Both the position numbers and the translations under genes were made by a program. Under the pieces are notes generated by a model. The model saw only the letters and a list, made by a program, of their open reading frames with translations, had not been told where the DNA came from and did no database searches. A DNA stretch of 64,000 bases from Scandinavium manionii (lineage in GTDB: Bacteria > Pseudomonadota > Gammaproteobacteria > Enterobacterales > Enterobacteriaceae): the NCBI RefSeq assembly GCF_024764775.1, contig NZ_JALIGC010000035.1, positions 288,716-352,715 of the forward strand, read 5' to 3'. The number at the start of each line of letters is the position of its first letter. Positions within the stretch are counted from its first letter, which is position 1. Positions 1-9,171 of the stretch are shown one piece after another.

Positions 1-1
1 G

Positions 2-3000
2 GATAAAAGCCATTATGACCTGCTGCCGTCCGAAATTCGGCTGACCAGTTTCCTTGCCATCGCCACCAATCAACTGCCGCTCAAAAGCTGGTTCGCGCTC
101 GGGCGTCTTTTCACCACTATTGATAACGAAACCGCGCTGATGTCGTGGAGTGGTTCGATGTTTGAATATCTGATGCCAAACCTGGTGATGCCAACCTGGC
201 CGGGCTGTTTGCTGGATGAAATGAGTCAGTCGGCGGTCATGCGCCAGATAGACTGGGGCAAAGAGCGCGGGGTGCCGTGGGGCGTGTCCGAGTCGGGCTA
301 CCATGCATTTGATGTTCAGCAGAATTACCAGTATCAGGCCTTTGGCGTGCCCGGCCTCGGGCTGCGGCGCGGGCTGGCCGATGACATGGTGGTTGCACCG
401 TACGCCACGCTGTTGGCGTTGATGATTTCACCGCAAAAAGCCTGTGAAAACCTGACCCGCCTGGAGAAAATCGGCGCGCGAGGTGAATACGGTTTTTATG
501 AAGCGCTGGACTACACGCCGTCGCGTCTCGCCACCGGGCAGCTGTATGCTGTGGTGCAATCGTGGATGGCGCACCATCAGGGCATGGCGTTTCAGGCGCT
601 GGCGCACGTGTTGCTCGACGCGCCAATGGTCGACAGATTTATGGCCAGCACCGCGTTTCAGTCGGCGAGTCTGCTGCTGCAAGAGCGTGTGCCGGATGCG
701 GTCGATCTCTACAGCCCTCGTCGTCATTTTGAGTCCCATGAAGGCCGGGTTAAACCCGTGCGCTACGAGCCACGTATATTTACCGGGGCGGACAGCCTGG
801 TGCCCGAAGTTCAGTTGCTGTCCAACAGCCATTATCACCTGATGATGACCCATACCGGCGGCAGCTATAGCCGCTGGAATGATCTGGCCCTTACCCGCTG
901 GCGTAGCGATACCACCCGCGATAACTGGGGGGCATTCTGCTATATCCGCGATACGCAAACCGGCGAGCTGTTGAGCAACAGCTGGCAGCCGGTCGGCGAT
1001 ATCGACAGCAACGACGAAATTATCTTTACCGAATCGGGCGCAGAATACAGGCGCACTATCGGTAACCTGAGCATCAAAACGCAGATTGTGGTGTCGCCGG
1101 AAGATGATATTGAACTGCGCCGCATCACGTTGCTGCACCGTGGCCGTCAGCCGCGTCCCCTCGAACTGACGACCTATGCCGAAGTGGTGCTGGCCCCTGC
1201 CACCAGCGACCAGGCGCACCCGGCGTTCAGTAATCTATTTATCCAGACGGAGTTGATTGCCGCGCAGAATGCCATTTTGTGCCACCGTCGACCTCGCTCG
1301 CCGGATGAAAAAATCCCATGGCTGTTCCACATGATGGTGGTACATGGTGACAACCAGAGCGAAGCGTCGTTCGAAACCGATCGGGCGAATTTCCTCGGGC
1401 GCGGCAATGGCCCGGCGAATGCGCTGGCAGCCCATCAAAGCGGGCCGCTCAGCAACACCTCCGGTTCAGTGCTGGATCCGATGCTGGCTATCCGCCAGAC
1501 CATCACTCTGCAACCAGGCCAGCCCGTCATCGTCGATATCGTCTATGGCGTGAGTGACAACCGCCAGCAAAGCCTGGCGCTTCTGGAAAAATACCGCGAT
1601 CACCCGATCGCCGATCGCGTCTTCGAACTCGCCTGGTCGCACAGTCTGGTGGTATTGCGTCAAATCAACGCCAACGAAGATGACGCCGCGCTGTTTAACC
1701 GCCTTGCCAGCGCCATTGTCTACCCGTGTCAGGAACTGCGCGCCGACAGTCGCGATATCAGCCGCAACCGTCGCGGACAGTCCGGCCTTTGGGGCTGGTC
1801 AATTTCTGGCGATCTGCCGATCGTGTTGCTCACCATCACTAACGAGGAAAGTATTCTCTCCGTCACCACCCTGATTCAGGCGCACCGGTACTGGCGACTG
1901 AAAGGGCTGGCGGTGGATTTGGTTATCCTCAATAACAGCCCCGGTGGTTATCAGCAGGGACTGCAAAACACGATAATGGATTTGATTTACGCCGGGTCAG
2001 AAGCCAGCCAGCTGGATAAATCCGGCGGGATTTTTGTGCGCAACGGCGAGCACCTTTCGGCTGAAGACAAACTGCTGTTGATGAGCGTAGCGCATCTGTT
2101 TCTTGATGACCGATCGGGCGGTCTGAATGAACAGCTCGATCAACGTATTCACACTTTAAAAGCGCTACCGAGGCCGTTCGTGCCGCACGTTAGCCCGGGT
2201 GACAACCTGCATATTCCGTGGTCGCCCGACACCCGTCAGCTTCTGCATTTCAACGGTCACGGTGGTTTTTCGCAGGATGGTCGCGAATACCAGATTGTGC
2301 TCCGGGAGAATCAACCGACGCCCGCGCCGTGGTCAAACGTGCTGGCTAATGCCCGTTTCGGCAGCGTGTTGTCTGAGGCGGGCCAGGCCTATAGCTGGTA
2401 TGAGAACGCGCATGAATACCGACTCACACCGTGGGAAAACGATCCGATCAGCGATCGCAGCGGCGAGGTATTTTATCTGCGTGACGAAGAGAGCGGTGCG
2501 TACTGGTCTCCGACTACGTTGCCGGTGCGCGGCGAGGGCGATTATCTCTCTCGCCATGGGTTTGGCTACAGCGTATTCGCCCATCGCGAGAGCGGCATCG
2601 ACAGCGAACTGACCATTCTGGTGGCCGAAGAAGCCCCGGTCAAACTGGCTATTTTGACGCTCAGTAACAACTCCGGTCGCCCGCGTAAACTCTCAGTCAC
2701 CGGTTTTGTGGAATGGACCCTTGCTGAGTCGCGCGCGCGCTCTACCCTCCATATCGTCACCCATGAAGCCAGCGTGAGCGGCGGCTGCGCGGTCATGGCA
2801 AATAACTTTTATGGGGCGGATGGCGGCGGTCGCACGGCCTTTTTTGCCGTCAGCGGTGCGCATTGCTCGCTGACGGGCGATCGGCGTGAATTTATCGGAC
2901 GGAACGGTTCTCTGGAAAAACCGGCCGCGATGAATTTGCGCTGGCTGTCGAATAAAACCGGGGCCGGACTCGATCCCTGTGGCGCGGTACAGTCTGCGAC

Positions 3001-4633
3001 CACGCTCATCGATGGCGACCAGACGACGTTTATTTTTGTGCTCGGCGTGGGTGAAGATCAGGCCCAGGTTCAGGCGCTGCTTAGCCGCTATCTCAATGAA
3101 GATGCAGCTCGTAATGAACTGAACCAGGTCCACCGGATGTGGCACAACCTGCTGGATAAACTGGTCGTCAACACGCCGGATACCAGCGTGAATTTACTGG
3201 TCAACGGCTGGCTGCTGTATCAGACCATCGCCTGTCGCCTGCTGGCGCGCAGCGGCTACTACCAGTCCGGGGGGGCATTTGGCTTCCGCGATCAGCTACA
3301 GGATACGCTCGCCCTCAGCCATGCCGCGCCAGAACGGCTTCGCGAACAGATAGTGCTGTGCGCGTCCCGGCAGTTTATCGAGGGCGATGTCCAGCACTGG
3401 TGGCACCCGCCGCAGGGCAACGGCGTGCGCACCCGCTGTTCGGACGACTATCTCTGGCTGCCGCTGGCGGTCTGTCATTATGTGGAAACCACCGGCGACA
3501 CCGGCATCCTCGAACAGCGTATTGCCTGGCTCGAGGGGCGTTCGCTGCAGGCAGGCGAAGAATCCGTGTACGAACAGCCGGTTATCAGCGCTCTCGAAGA
3601 TACCCTGTGGCAACACTGCGTCAAAGCCCTTCAGCACGGCCTGCGTTTCGGTCAGCATGGCCTGCCGCTGATGGGCGCGGGGGACTGGAACGACGGCATG
3701 AATCGGGTGGGGATCGACGGCAAAGGTGAAAGCGTGTGGCTCGGATTCTTCCTGTTCGACGTATTAGAGCGCTTTGCCTCGTTGGCCGACAAGCGGCAGG
3801 ACACCCGCATCAGCGAACTCTGCCGGACCGCAGCCACACGCTTGCAGAAGAGCCTGGAAACCTCTGGCTGGGATGGCGAATGGTACCGGCGCGGATATTT
3901 TGACGATGGCACTCCACTGGGTTCCAAAGCGTCGCAGGACTGCCGGATTGATGCAATTGCTCAAAGCTGGGCCGTGTTGTCTGGCGCCACAGGTCAGGAA
4001 CGAAGCAGCCAGGCCATGAATGCGCTGGATAAACATCTGGTGGATGACGATGCGGGGCTGATTAAACTGCTTACTCCTCCGTTCGATGGGCATGGCCCGA
4101 ACCCAGGCTACATTCAGGGGTATCTGCCGGGCGTGCGCGAAAACGGCGGGCAATACACCCACGGCGCCATCTGGGCGGTGATGGCTTTTGCACGCATGGG
4201 CAACACCGAGCGTGCCTGGCAGCTGTGGTCCCTAATCAACCCGGTGAATCACACGCTAACCACCAGCGCCATCGAGAAATATAAAGCCGAACCTTACGTG
4301 ATGAGCGCCGATGTCTACAGCGTTGAGCCACATCGTGGGCGCGCGGGCTGGAGTTGGTATACAGGCTCCGCAGGTTGGGCTTACCGCTTGCTGACCGAGG
4401 AACTCCTGGGGATCAAACGTTACGCTTCAGCCTTCACGGTGCATGTCCAACTCCCGCAAGACTGGCCGAGGGTCAGCATGCGCTACCTGCAGGGCCAAAG
4501 TCAGTATCAGATAACCGTTTCACGTGATGGCGGACCGTATCGGGTTGTGCTGGATGGCGTTACGCTGCCGGACGACAGGATCCCACTCGTCGATGACGGG
4601 CAAAACCATACGGTGGAGATATTTCAGACATAA
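2..4633 (+). CDS. ndvB: Cyclic beta-1,2-glucan synthase, C-terminal 1543 residues (5' end outside window)
   Basis: The frame is open from base 2, so the gene is cut by the window edge; full-length family members are about 2,800 residues. The enzyme makes and cyclises periplasmic beta-1,2-glucan from UDP-glucose at the inner membrane. Visible are a glycoamylase-like segment (about residues 5-180, with SWSGSMFEYLMP near 48), a first GT36/GH94-type carbohydrate domain (about 230-650), a second copy opening near residue 747 (NGHGGFSQDGREY) and a C-terminal GH94 phosphorylase-like catalytic region with GAGDWNDGMN at 1225-1234 carrying the probable general-acid Asp. The membrane/GT84 part would lie upstream. 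E. coli lacks this gene and makes linear branched glucans with OpgGH, so this is an accessory gene beside mpaA. Family assignment is secure; product chemistry is inferred. Confidence 0.93.
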   Translation, partial: DKSHYDLLPSEIRLTSFLAIATNQLPLKSWFALGRLFTTIDNETALMSWSGSMFEYLMPNLVMPTWPGCLLDEMSQSAVMRQIDWGKERGVPWGVSESGYHAFDVQQNYQYQAFGVPGLGLRRGLADDMVVAPYATLLALMISPQKACENLTRLEKIGARGEYGFYEALDYTPSRLATGQLYAVVQSWMAHHQGMAFQALAHVLLDAPMVDRFMASTAFQSASLLLQERVPDAVDLYSPRRHFESHEGRVKPVRYEPRIFTGADSLVPEVQLLSNSHYHLMMTHTGGSYSRWNDLALTRWRSDTTRDNWGAFCYIRDTQTGELLSNSWQPVGDIDSNDEIIFTESGAEYRRTIGNLSIKTQIVVSPEDDIELRRITLLHRGRQPRPLELTTYAEVVLAPATSDQAHPAFSNLFIQTELIAAQNAILCHRRPRSPDEKIPWLFHMMVVHGDNQSEASFETDRANFLGRGNGPANALAAHQSGPLSNTSGSVLDPMLAIRQTITLQPGQPVIVDIVYGVSDNRQQSLALLEKYRDHPIADRVFELAWSHSLVVLRQINANEDDAALFNRLASAIVYPCQELRADSRDISRNRRGQSGLWGWSISGDLPIVLLTITNEESILSVTTLIQAHRYWRLKGLAVDLVILNNSPGGYQQGLQNTIMDLIYAGSEASQLDKSGGIFVRNGEHLSAEDKLLLMSVAHLFLDDRSGGLNEQLDQRIHTLKALPRPFVPHVSPGDNLHIPWSPDTRQLLHFNGHGGFSQDGREYQIVLRENQPTPAPWSNVLANARFGSVLSEAGQAYSWYENAHEYRLTPWENDPISDRSGEVFYLRDEESGAYWSPTTLPVRGEGDYLSRHGFGYSVFAHRESGIDSELTILVAEEAPVKLAILTLSNNSGRPRKLSVTGFVEWTLAESRARSTLHIVTHEASVSGGCAVMANNFYGADGGGRTAFFAVSGAHCSLTGDRREFIGRNGSLEKPAAMNLRWLSNKTGAGLDPCGAVQSATTLIDGDQTTFIFVLGVGEDQAQVQALLSRYLNEDAARNELNQVHRMWHNLLDKLVVNTPDTSVNLLVNGWLLYQTIACRLLARSGYYQSGGAFGFRDQLQDTLALSHAAPERLREQIVLCASRQFIEGDVQHWWHPPQGNGVRTRCSDDYLWLPLAVCHYVETTGDTGILEQRIAWLEGRSLQAGEESVYEQPVISALEDTLWQHCVKALQHGLRFGQHGLPLMGAGDWNDGMNRVGIDGKGESVWLGFFLFDVLERFASLADKRQDTRISELCRTAATRLQKSLETSGWDGEWYRRGYFDDGTPLGSKASQDCRIDAIAQSWAVLSGATGQERSSQAMNALDKHLVDDDAGLIKLLTPPFDGHGPNPGYIQGYLPGVRENGGQYTHGAIWAVMAFARMGNTERAWQLWSLINPVNHTLTTSAIEKYKAEPYVMSADVYSVEPHRGRAGWSWYTGSAGWAYRLLTEELLGIKRYASAFTVHVQLPQDWPRVSMRYLQGQSQYQITVSRDGGPYRVVLDGVTLPDDRIPLVDDGQNHTVEIFQT

Positions 4634-4751
4634 CGCTGCTTCACCCGGGACACCGGTCATGTGAAGTGAGGCGGGGAAAAGGGAAACTATTTGATTCTCG
4701 GTGAGTTATGAACAACACTGCCAGAAACAACACAATAAAGCAGGATTGAGC

Positions 4752-5477
4752 ATGTCTTCCACCCGACCACGCCAGCAGCGCGGCGCGTTTCCGCCTGGAA
4801 CTCAACACTATGGCCGTTCATTGCTGGGCGCACCGCTGATCTGGTTCCCCGCCCCGCTCGCCGACCACAACAGCGGGCTGATTATTGCGGGCACCCACGG
4901 TGACGAAAACTCGTCCATCGTCACCCTTTCCTGCGCGCTGCGCACCCTGGCCCCTGACCTGCGACGTCATCACGTGGTGTTGACCGTTAACCCGGACGGT
5001 TGCCAGCTGGGGTTACGTGCCAACGCTAACGGGGTTGATCTCAACCGTAACTTTCCGGCCGCAAACTGGAAAGCCGGTGAAACGGTTTATCGCTGGAACA
5101 GTTCCGCAGAGAGCCGTGACGTGGTGCTGTTGACAGGGGATAACCCCGGCTCCGAACCGGAAACCGAAGCGCTGTGTCAACTGATCCACAAAATTCACCC
5201 GGCGTGGGTGGTGTCGTTCCACGATCCGCTGGCCTGTATTGAAGATCCGCAGCAAACGGTTCTGGGCCAATGGCTGGCAGACAGCTTTGAACTGCCGCTG
5301 GTGACAAGCGTTGGCTACGCGACGCCAGGCTCGTTTGGCAGCTGGTGTGCCGATCTCGGCCTGCACTGCATCACCGCGGAATTCCCGCCGATTTCATCCG
5401 ATGAAGCGAGCGAAAAATATCTGGCGGCAATGACCGGCCTGCTGCACTGGCATCCGGAATTATCATCAACGCGATGA
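4752..5477 (+). CDS. mpaA: Murein tripeptide amidase A
   Basis: A cytoplasmic zinc carboxypeptidase-fold enzyme (M14 family) that cleaves the gamma-D-Glu-meso-diaminopimelate bond of murein tripeptide during cell-wall recycling. The zinc ligands are visible as THGDE and SFHDP, and the catalytic Glu as ITAEFPP. I chose the ATG at 4752 (MSSTRPRQQRGAFPPG) because it aligns with the E. coli start; an ATG at 4701 would add 17 unrelated residues. An AGGA precedes it at suitable distance. It ends in a strong bidirectional terminator. Its product feeds YcjG, encoded just downstream on the other strand: MpaA releases L-Ala-D-Glu and YcjG epimerises it. Confidence 0.95.
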   Translation: MSSTRPRQQRGAFPPGTQHYGRSLLGAPLIWFPAPLADHNSGLIIAGTHGDENSSIVTLSCALRTLAPDLRRHHVVLTVNPDGCQLGLRANANGVDLNRNFPAANWKAGETVYRWNSSAESRDVVLLTGDNPGSEPETEALCQLIHKIHPAWVVSFHDPLACIEDPQQTVLGQWLADSFELPLVTSVGYATPGSFGSWCADLGLHCITAEFPPISSDEASEKYLAAMTGLLHWHPELSSTR

Positions 5478-5514
5478 GATTTTTTTGAGTCATTTGCGGC
5501 GACGGATCAGCCAA

Positions 5515-5552
5515 TAAAAAACCCGCATGGCCGGAGCAATGCGGGTTTTTTT
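5515..5552. terminator. Bidirectional terminator after mpaA
   Basis: Inverted repeat AACCCGCAT (5520-5528) and ATGCGGGTT (5539-5547) with a 10-base loop, preceded by an A run and followed by a T run, so it can end transcripts from both mpaA (+) and the small gene at 5570-5689 (-). Confidence 0.9.
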
Positions 5553-5569
5553 ACAAATCATCTGGTACG

Positions 5570-5689
5570 TCAGGCAAAATACAACCCAGCTACCACGATG
5601 AGGACAAGCACGACGGCAGCCACGGTATCAATCATCCGTTTCATCAGCTCGTCCTGCGTTGCGACGCTTTCGTCTTCCCACTCAATCAT
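5570..5689 (-). CDS. Small single-pass membrane protein, 39 residues
   Basis: An open frame starts at the ATG complementary to 5687-5689 and stops at TGA (5570-5572). The translation opens MIEWEDESVATQDELMKR, acidic and polar, and ends in a hydrophobic stretch of about 17 residues (TVAAVVLVLIVVAGLYF), a typical one-helix membrane peptide. A GAGGGT ribosome-binding site lies about 6 bases upstream. It faces mpaA tail to tail across a bidirectional terminator. I do not recognise a name. No partner or function can be read from context; ycjG, read in the same direction, ends about 100 bases upstream. Confidence 0.65.
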   Translation of the reverse strand: MIEWEDESVATQDELMKRMIDTVAAVVLVLIVVAGLYFA

Positions 5690-5790
5690 CTCAGCACCCT
5701 CAAATTTGTGACGGGCATATCCTAAACGCGCCTTGCGGATGCCGGATGATCGTTTTGTGCCGGATCCTGTTTATAAATAAATTAACGATT

Positions 5791-6756
5791 TCATAGGTAA
5801 AGCGTACCGGTGCCAAAGCGTAATGCGGGTTCGGCATCTATTGCCAGCCACGTCGGGCCATCGAGATCGGCAAAGCGCACCTTCGGCGTCAGCGGCAGTG
5901 CGGCGCTGATGGCGCGAGAGGTACACAACATACAGCCTAGCATCAGATCAAATCCCTGCAATTTGGCTTCCGTCGCCAGCGCCAGCGCTTCGGTTAAACC
6001 ACCGGTTTTATCCAGTTTGATATTAATCATTTCATAGCGTCCGGCGAGTTTCGCCAGACTTTTACGGGTGTGACAGCTTTCATCAGCGCAAATCGGCAGC
6101 GGATGAATAAAGTTCGCCAGCGCACCATCCTCCCCTGCGGGTAACGGCTGTTCCAGCATCGCGACGTTCAAATCTGCCAGAAGCTGACAGCGTGAAGCCA
6201 GCCCATCGCTATGCCAGGACTCGTTGGCGTCGACAATCAGTGTGGCCTCCGGGACGGCTGCACGAATGGCGAACATTCTTTCGCTGATCAGATGGTCATC
6301 GAGCTTAACCTTTAACAACCGCGCGCCCTTATCCCACAGCGCCCTGGCGCTATTCGCCATCTGATCCGGTGTGCCAATCACCACGGTTTGCGCCGTTGTC
6401 ACTTCGGAGGGTAATTCGCTGCCCGCTAAATCCGACAGCGAGCGCCCCGCTTTGCGCACGTCAATATCCCACAGCGCACAGTCTACGGCGTTGCGTGCCG
6501 CGCCCGCGGGCAGAAGCTGCTGCAAAGCGTCGCGCGTCAGTCCGGATTCAAGCTGTTCGCCAATACTGGCAATCTGCGCCATCACCGAGGCAATACTCTC
6601 GCCATAGCGCGGATAGGGAGTACATTCTCCTGTCCCTGTCACACCCTCTTCCTGGATTTCCACCACCACCACTTTCGCTTCGCTGCGGGCGCCGCGGGCG
6701 ATGACGAATGGCGTATGCAGTGGCCAGGCTTCCTCGTACACTCTCAAACTTCTCAT
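5791..6756 (-). CDS. ycjG: L-Ala-D/L-Glu epimerase
   Basis: A muconate-lactonising subgroup enolase-superfamily enzyme (also called dgcA) that interconverts L-Ala-D-Glu and L-Ala-L-Glu so that murein dipeptide can be hydrolysed and reused. Expected superfamily residues are visible: the K-x-K pair in LLKVKLD, metal-binding Asp in LIVDANESW, Glu in AMLEQPLP, Asp in ICADES, and the opposite catalytic Lys in NIKLDKTGG. At 321 residues it is the same size as the E. coli enzyme and closely similar throughout. It is divergent from tpx and linked in pathway to mpaA. Confidence 0.95.
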   Translation of the reverse strand: MRSLRVYEEAWPLHTPFVIARGARSEAKVVVVEIQEEGVTGTGECTPYPRYGESIASVMAQIASIGEQLESGLTRDALQQLLPAGAARNAVDCALWDIDVRKAGRSLSDLAGSELPSEVTTAQTVVIGTPDQMANSARALWDKGARLLKVKLDDHLISERMFAIRAAVPEATLIVDANESWHSDGLASRCQLLADLNVAMLEQPLPAGEDGALANFIHPLPICADESCHTRKSLAKLAGRYEMINIKLDKTGGLTEALALATEAKLQGFDLMLGCMLCTSRAISAALPLTPKVRFADLDGPTWLAIDAEPALRFGTGTLYL

Positions 6757-6858
6757 TCCCTGCCCCTCGATTTACCAGCACTAAAAGGATTTGCCGTGTT
6801 AACTGTTGATGTCATACACTAGCCGCGACGTTAACTATATGTAAACAGGAAGATAATC

Positions 6859-7365
6859 ATGTCACAAACTGTGCATTTCCAGGGCAACCCCGTTTCCGTT
6901 CAGGGCTCCATTCCGCAGGCGGGCGCCAAAGCATCAGCATTCACTCTGGTCGCTAAGGATCTCTCCGACGTCGCACTGAGCCAGTTCGCTGGTAAACGTA
7001 AAGTGCTGAACATTTTCCCGAGCATTGATACCGGCGTATGCGCTGCATCCGTGCGTAAATTCAACCAGCTGGCAACCGAACTGAACAACACTGTCGTGCT
7101 GTGCATTTCTGCTGACCTGCCGTTCGCCCAGTCCCGCTTCTGCGGTGCAGAAGGCCTGAGCAACGTTGTTACCCTGTCCACCCTGCGTGCGCCAGAGTTC
7201 CTGCAGCAGTATGGTGTTGGCATCGCAGACGGCGCGTTGAAAGGCCTGTCTGCTCGCGCGGTCATCGTGCTTGATGAAAACGACAACGTGGTTCTGAGCG
7301 AGCTGGTGAACGAAATCACCAACGAGCCGGACTATGATGCTGCGCTGGAAGCACTGAAAGCCTGA
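6859..7365 (+). CDS. tpx: Thiol peroxidase
   Basis: Atypical 2-Cys peroxiredoxin that reduces lipid and other hydroperoxides using thioredoxin. The peroxidatic Cys is at 61 (SIDTGVCAASV) and the resolving Cys at 95 (SRFCGAEG), the exact E. coli positions. Length 168 residues is standard. An AGGAAG ribosome-binding site precedes the ATG. It is monocistronic, divergent from ycjG, and ends in a terminator shared with convergent tyrR. Confidence 0.97.
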   Translation: MSQTVHFQGNPVSVQGSIPQAGAKASAFTLVAKDLSDVALSQFAGKRKVLNIFPSIDTGVCAASVRKFNQLATELNNTVVLCISADLPFAQSRFCGAEGLSNVVTLSTLRAPEFLQQYGVGIADGALKGLSARAVIVLDENDNVVLSELVNEITNEPDYDAALEALKA

Positions 7366-7372
7366 TAAAAAA

Positions 7373-7400
7373 ATGCCGCCTTCATCACTGAAGGCGGCAT
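7373..7400. terminator. Bidirectional terminator between tpx and tyrR
   Basis: Perfect 11-bp stem ATGCCGCCTTC / GAAGGCGGCAT with loop ATCACT, between two convergent genes and flanked by A-rich sequence on the left and a T-containing stretch on the right. Confidence 0.9.
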
Positions 7401-7405
7401 CGCAT

Positions 7406-8947
7406 TTACTCTTCGTTTTTCTTCTGACTTAAGCCATATTCCCGCAACTTATTCGCAATCGCCGTATGCGAAACGCCCAGGCGTTTGGCAAGCTTACGTG
7501 TGCTCGGATAGCTACGATAAAGCTGAGTCAGCACCGAACGCTCAAAGCGGCTGGTGATATCATCCAGCGAACCTTCCATCGCATCTTCTCCGACCGCCAC
7601 CGTGGTGGTGTCGTAGTCCGGCAGTAAGATGTCCTGCGGGCGCAGCTCGTAACCGTCCAGCTGTGTCAGTGCACGGTATACGGCATTTTTCAACTGACGC
7701 ACGTTGCCCGGCCAACCGTAGCGGGTCAGCACGGTGTTCAAATCAGCGGCCAGTTTCGGACGCGCAATCCCCTGCTCATCGGCAAAACGGGCCACAAACA
7801 GCTCCGTCAGCGGCATGATGTCCTGAGCCCGATCGCGCAGCGGCGGCAGGTTCAGGGTCAGCACGTTCAGACGATAATAGAGATCTTCGCGGAACAGCCC
7901 TTTCTGCACCAGTTCGACGAGGTTCTTCTGGGTGGCGCAAATCACCCGCACATCGACGTGAATTTCGTGGTCTTCACCGACGCGGCGGAACGTACCGTCA
8001 TTCAGGAAACGCAACAGTTTGACCTGCATCCCCGGTGACATTTCACCGATTTCATCCAACAGCACCGAGCCGCCATTGGCCTGCTCAAAGAAGCCTTTTT
8101 TGCCTTCCGGCGCATGGCCGAACAGTTCGCTTTCGACCGCATCTTCCGGAATCGACGCGCAGTTCAGCGCCAGATACGGCTTCTGCGCACGCGGGCTTGC
8201 CAGATGACAGGCGTTCGCCAGCAAATCTTTCCCGGTGCCGGTGTCACCGACAATCAGCAGCGGCGCGCTCAACATCGCCAGCTTGCGGGCCTGCTCAACC
8301 ACGTGACGCATTTTCGGGCTAACGGCGATAATCTGACTGAAGGCGCTGACGTCCTGGCTGGTCATGGTTTGCAGCTGACGGCCCATGCGTAATGTAGAAC
8401 GCAGCATCACGACGGCCCCCATCAGAACGCGCGTGGCATTTTCGCCTTCCAGCGTGACCGGGGTAATTTCCAGTAGGAAGTTTTGCCCGTTGATCACCAC
8501 GTGTTCTGCGTGGGACTCCATCGGGGTGTCATCCAGCCAGCGCTGGAAGTTGAAGCCGTTGATCAGTTGTGCGGCGTTGTGGCTGCGCAGTTTCTCCTGC
8601 GACTGACCGAACAACTGACAGCTCGCCGGGTTCGCCAGCTCGACTTTGCTTTTAGTGTCCAGCGACAGTACCGGCTCCGGCATCGCTTCCAGTAACGCGC
8701 TCAGCGCCAGATGTTCACGTTCCGACGGCATCCACGGCACAGTACGCACATCGGTCACGCCAGCGATGCGACGGATTTCCGCCATCAGGGTGCGGAAGCT
8801 GTCAAATTCCAGCTCCGCGAAATTAAGGTAAATTCGGCCAATGGGGTCGATGTCGATCCCGCGCAGGTCAATCCCACGCAGCACCAACAGATCGAGTAAT
8901 TCACGGGTCAGACCAAGACGGTCCTCACAAAAGACTTCAAGACGCAT
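7406..8947 (-). CDS. tyrR: Aromatic amino acid regulator TyrR
   Basis: Regulator of tyrosine, phenylalanine and tryptophan synthesis and transport genes. The 513 residues match E. coli TyrR. In order: N-terminal ACT domain (about 1-70), PAS domain (about 78-190), AAA+ ATPase domain with Walker A GDTGTGKD (near 235), and a C-terminal Fis-type helix-turn-helix (RKLAKRLGVSHTAIANKL). The GAFTGA loop needed for sigma-54 activation is replaced by a HAPEGKKGFFEQ segment, as expected for TyrR, which works with sigma-70. A TyrR box lies about 70 bases upstream, so autorepression is likely. Confidence 0.97.
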   Translation of the reverse strand: MRLEVFCEDRLGLTRELLDLLVLRGIDLRGIDIDPIGRIYLNFAELEFDSFRTLMAEIRRIAGVTDVRTVPWMPSEREHLALSALLEAMPEPVLSLDTKSKVELANPASCQLFGQSQEKLRSHNAAQLINGFNFQRWLDDTPMESHAEHVVINGQNFLLEITPVTLEGENATRVLMGAVVMLRSTLRMGRQLQTMTSQDVSAFSQIIAVSPKMRHVVEQARKLAMLSAPLLIVGDTGTGKDLLANACHLASPRAQKPYLALNCASIPEDAVESELFGHAPEGKKGFFEQANGGSVLLDEIGEMSPGMQVKLLRFLNDGTFRRVGEDHEIHVDVRVICATQKNLVELVQKGLFREDLYYRLNVLTLNLPPLRDRAQDIMPLTELFVARFADEQGIARPKLAADLNTVLTRYGWPGNVRQLKNAVYRALTQLDGYELRPQDILLPDYDTTTVAVGEDAMEGSLDDITSRFERSVLTQLYRSYPSTRKLAKRLGVSHTAIANKLREYGLSQKKNEE

Positions 8948-9014
8948 GGGAGTATCACCCTCATAGCCAATAACGCATGGATGATAAGACAGTTCCCCGC
9001 CTGCGGGAAGATGG

Positions 9015-9034
9015 CTGTCAACAATTATTGACAG
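9015..9034. promoter_or_regulatory. TyrR box upstream of tyrR
   Basis: Perfect inverted repeat CTGTCAA-N6-TTGACAG with A/T-rich centre (CAATTA). It fits the TyrR consensus TGTAAA-N6-TTTACA with symmetrical deviations. It lies between tyrR and ycjF, in the position expected for tyrR autoregulation. Confidence 0.75.
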
Positions 9035-9171
9035 TATGGCGGAAAATCAGGCGCTTTGCCGTAAACACGGCGAGTAAAGCACAAAGGGACAAGGTCAAAT
9101 GTGATTTTTGCAGCGGCGGTTGAGTGACATATCCCTCTCAGTAAAGAGAGGGATAAATGGCAAACGAAACG

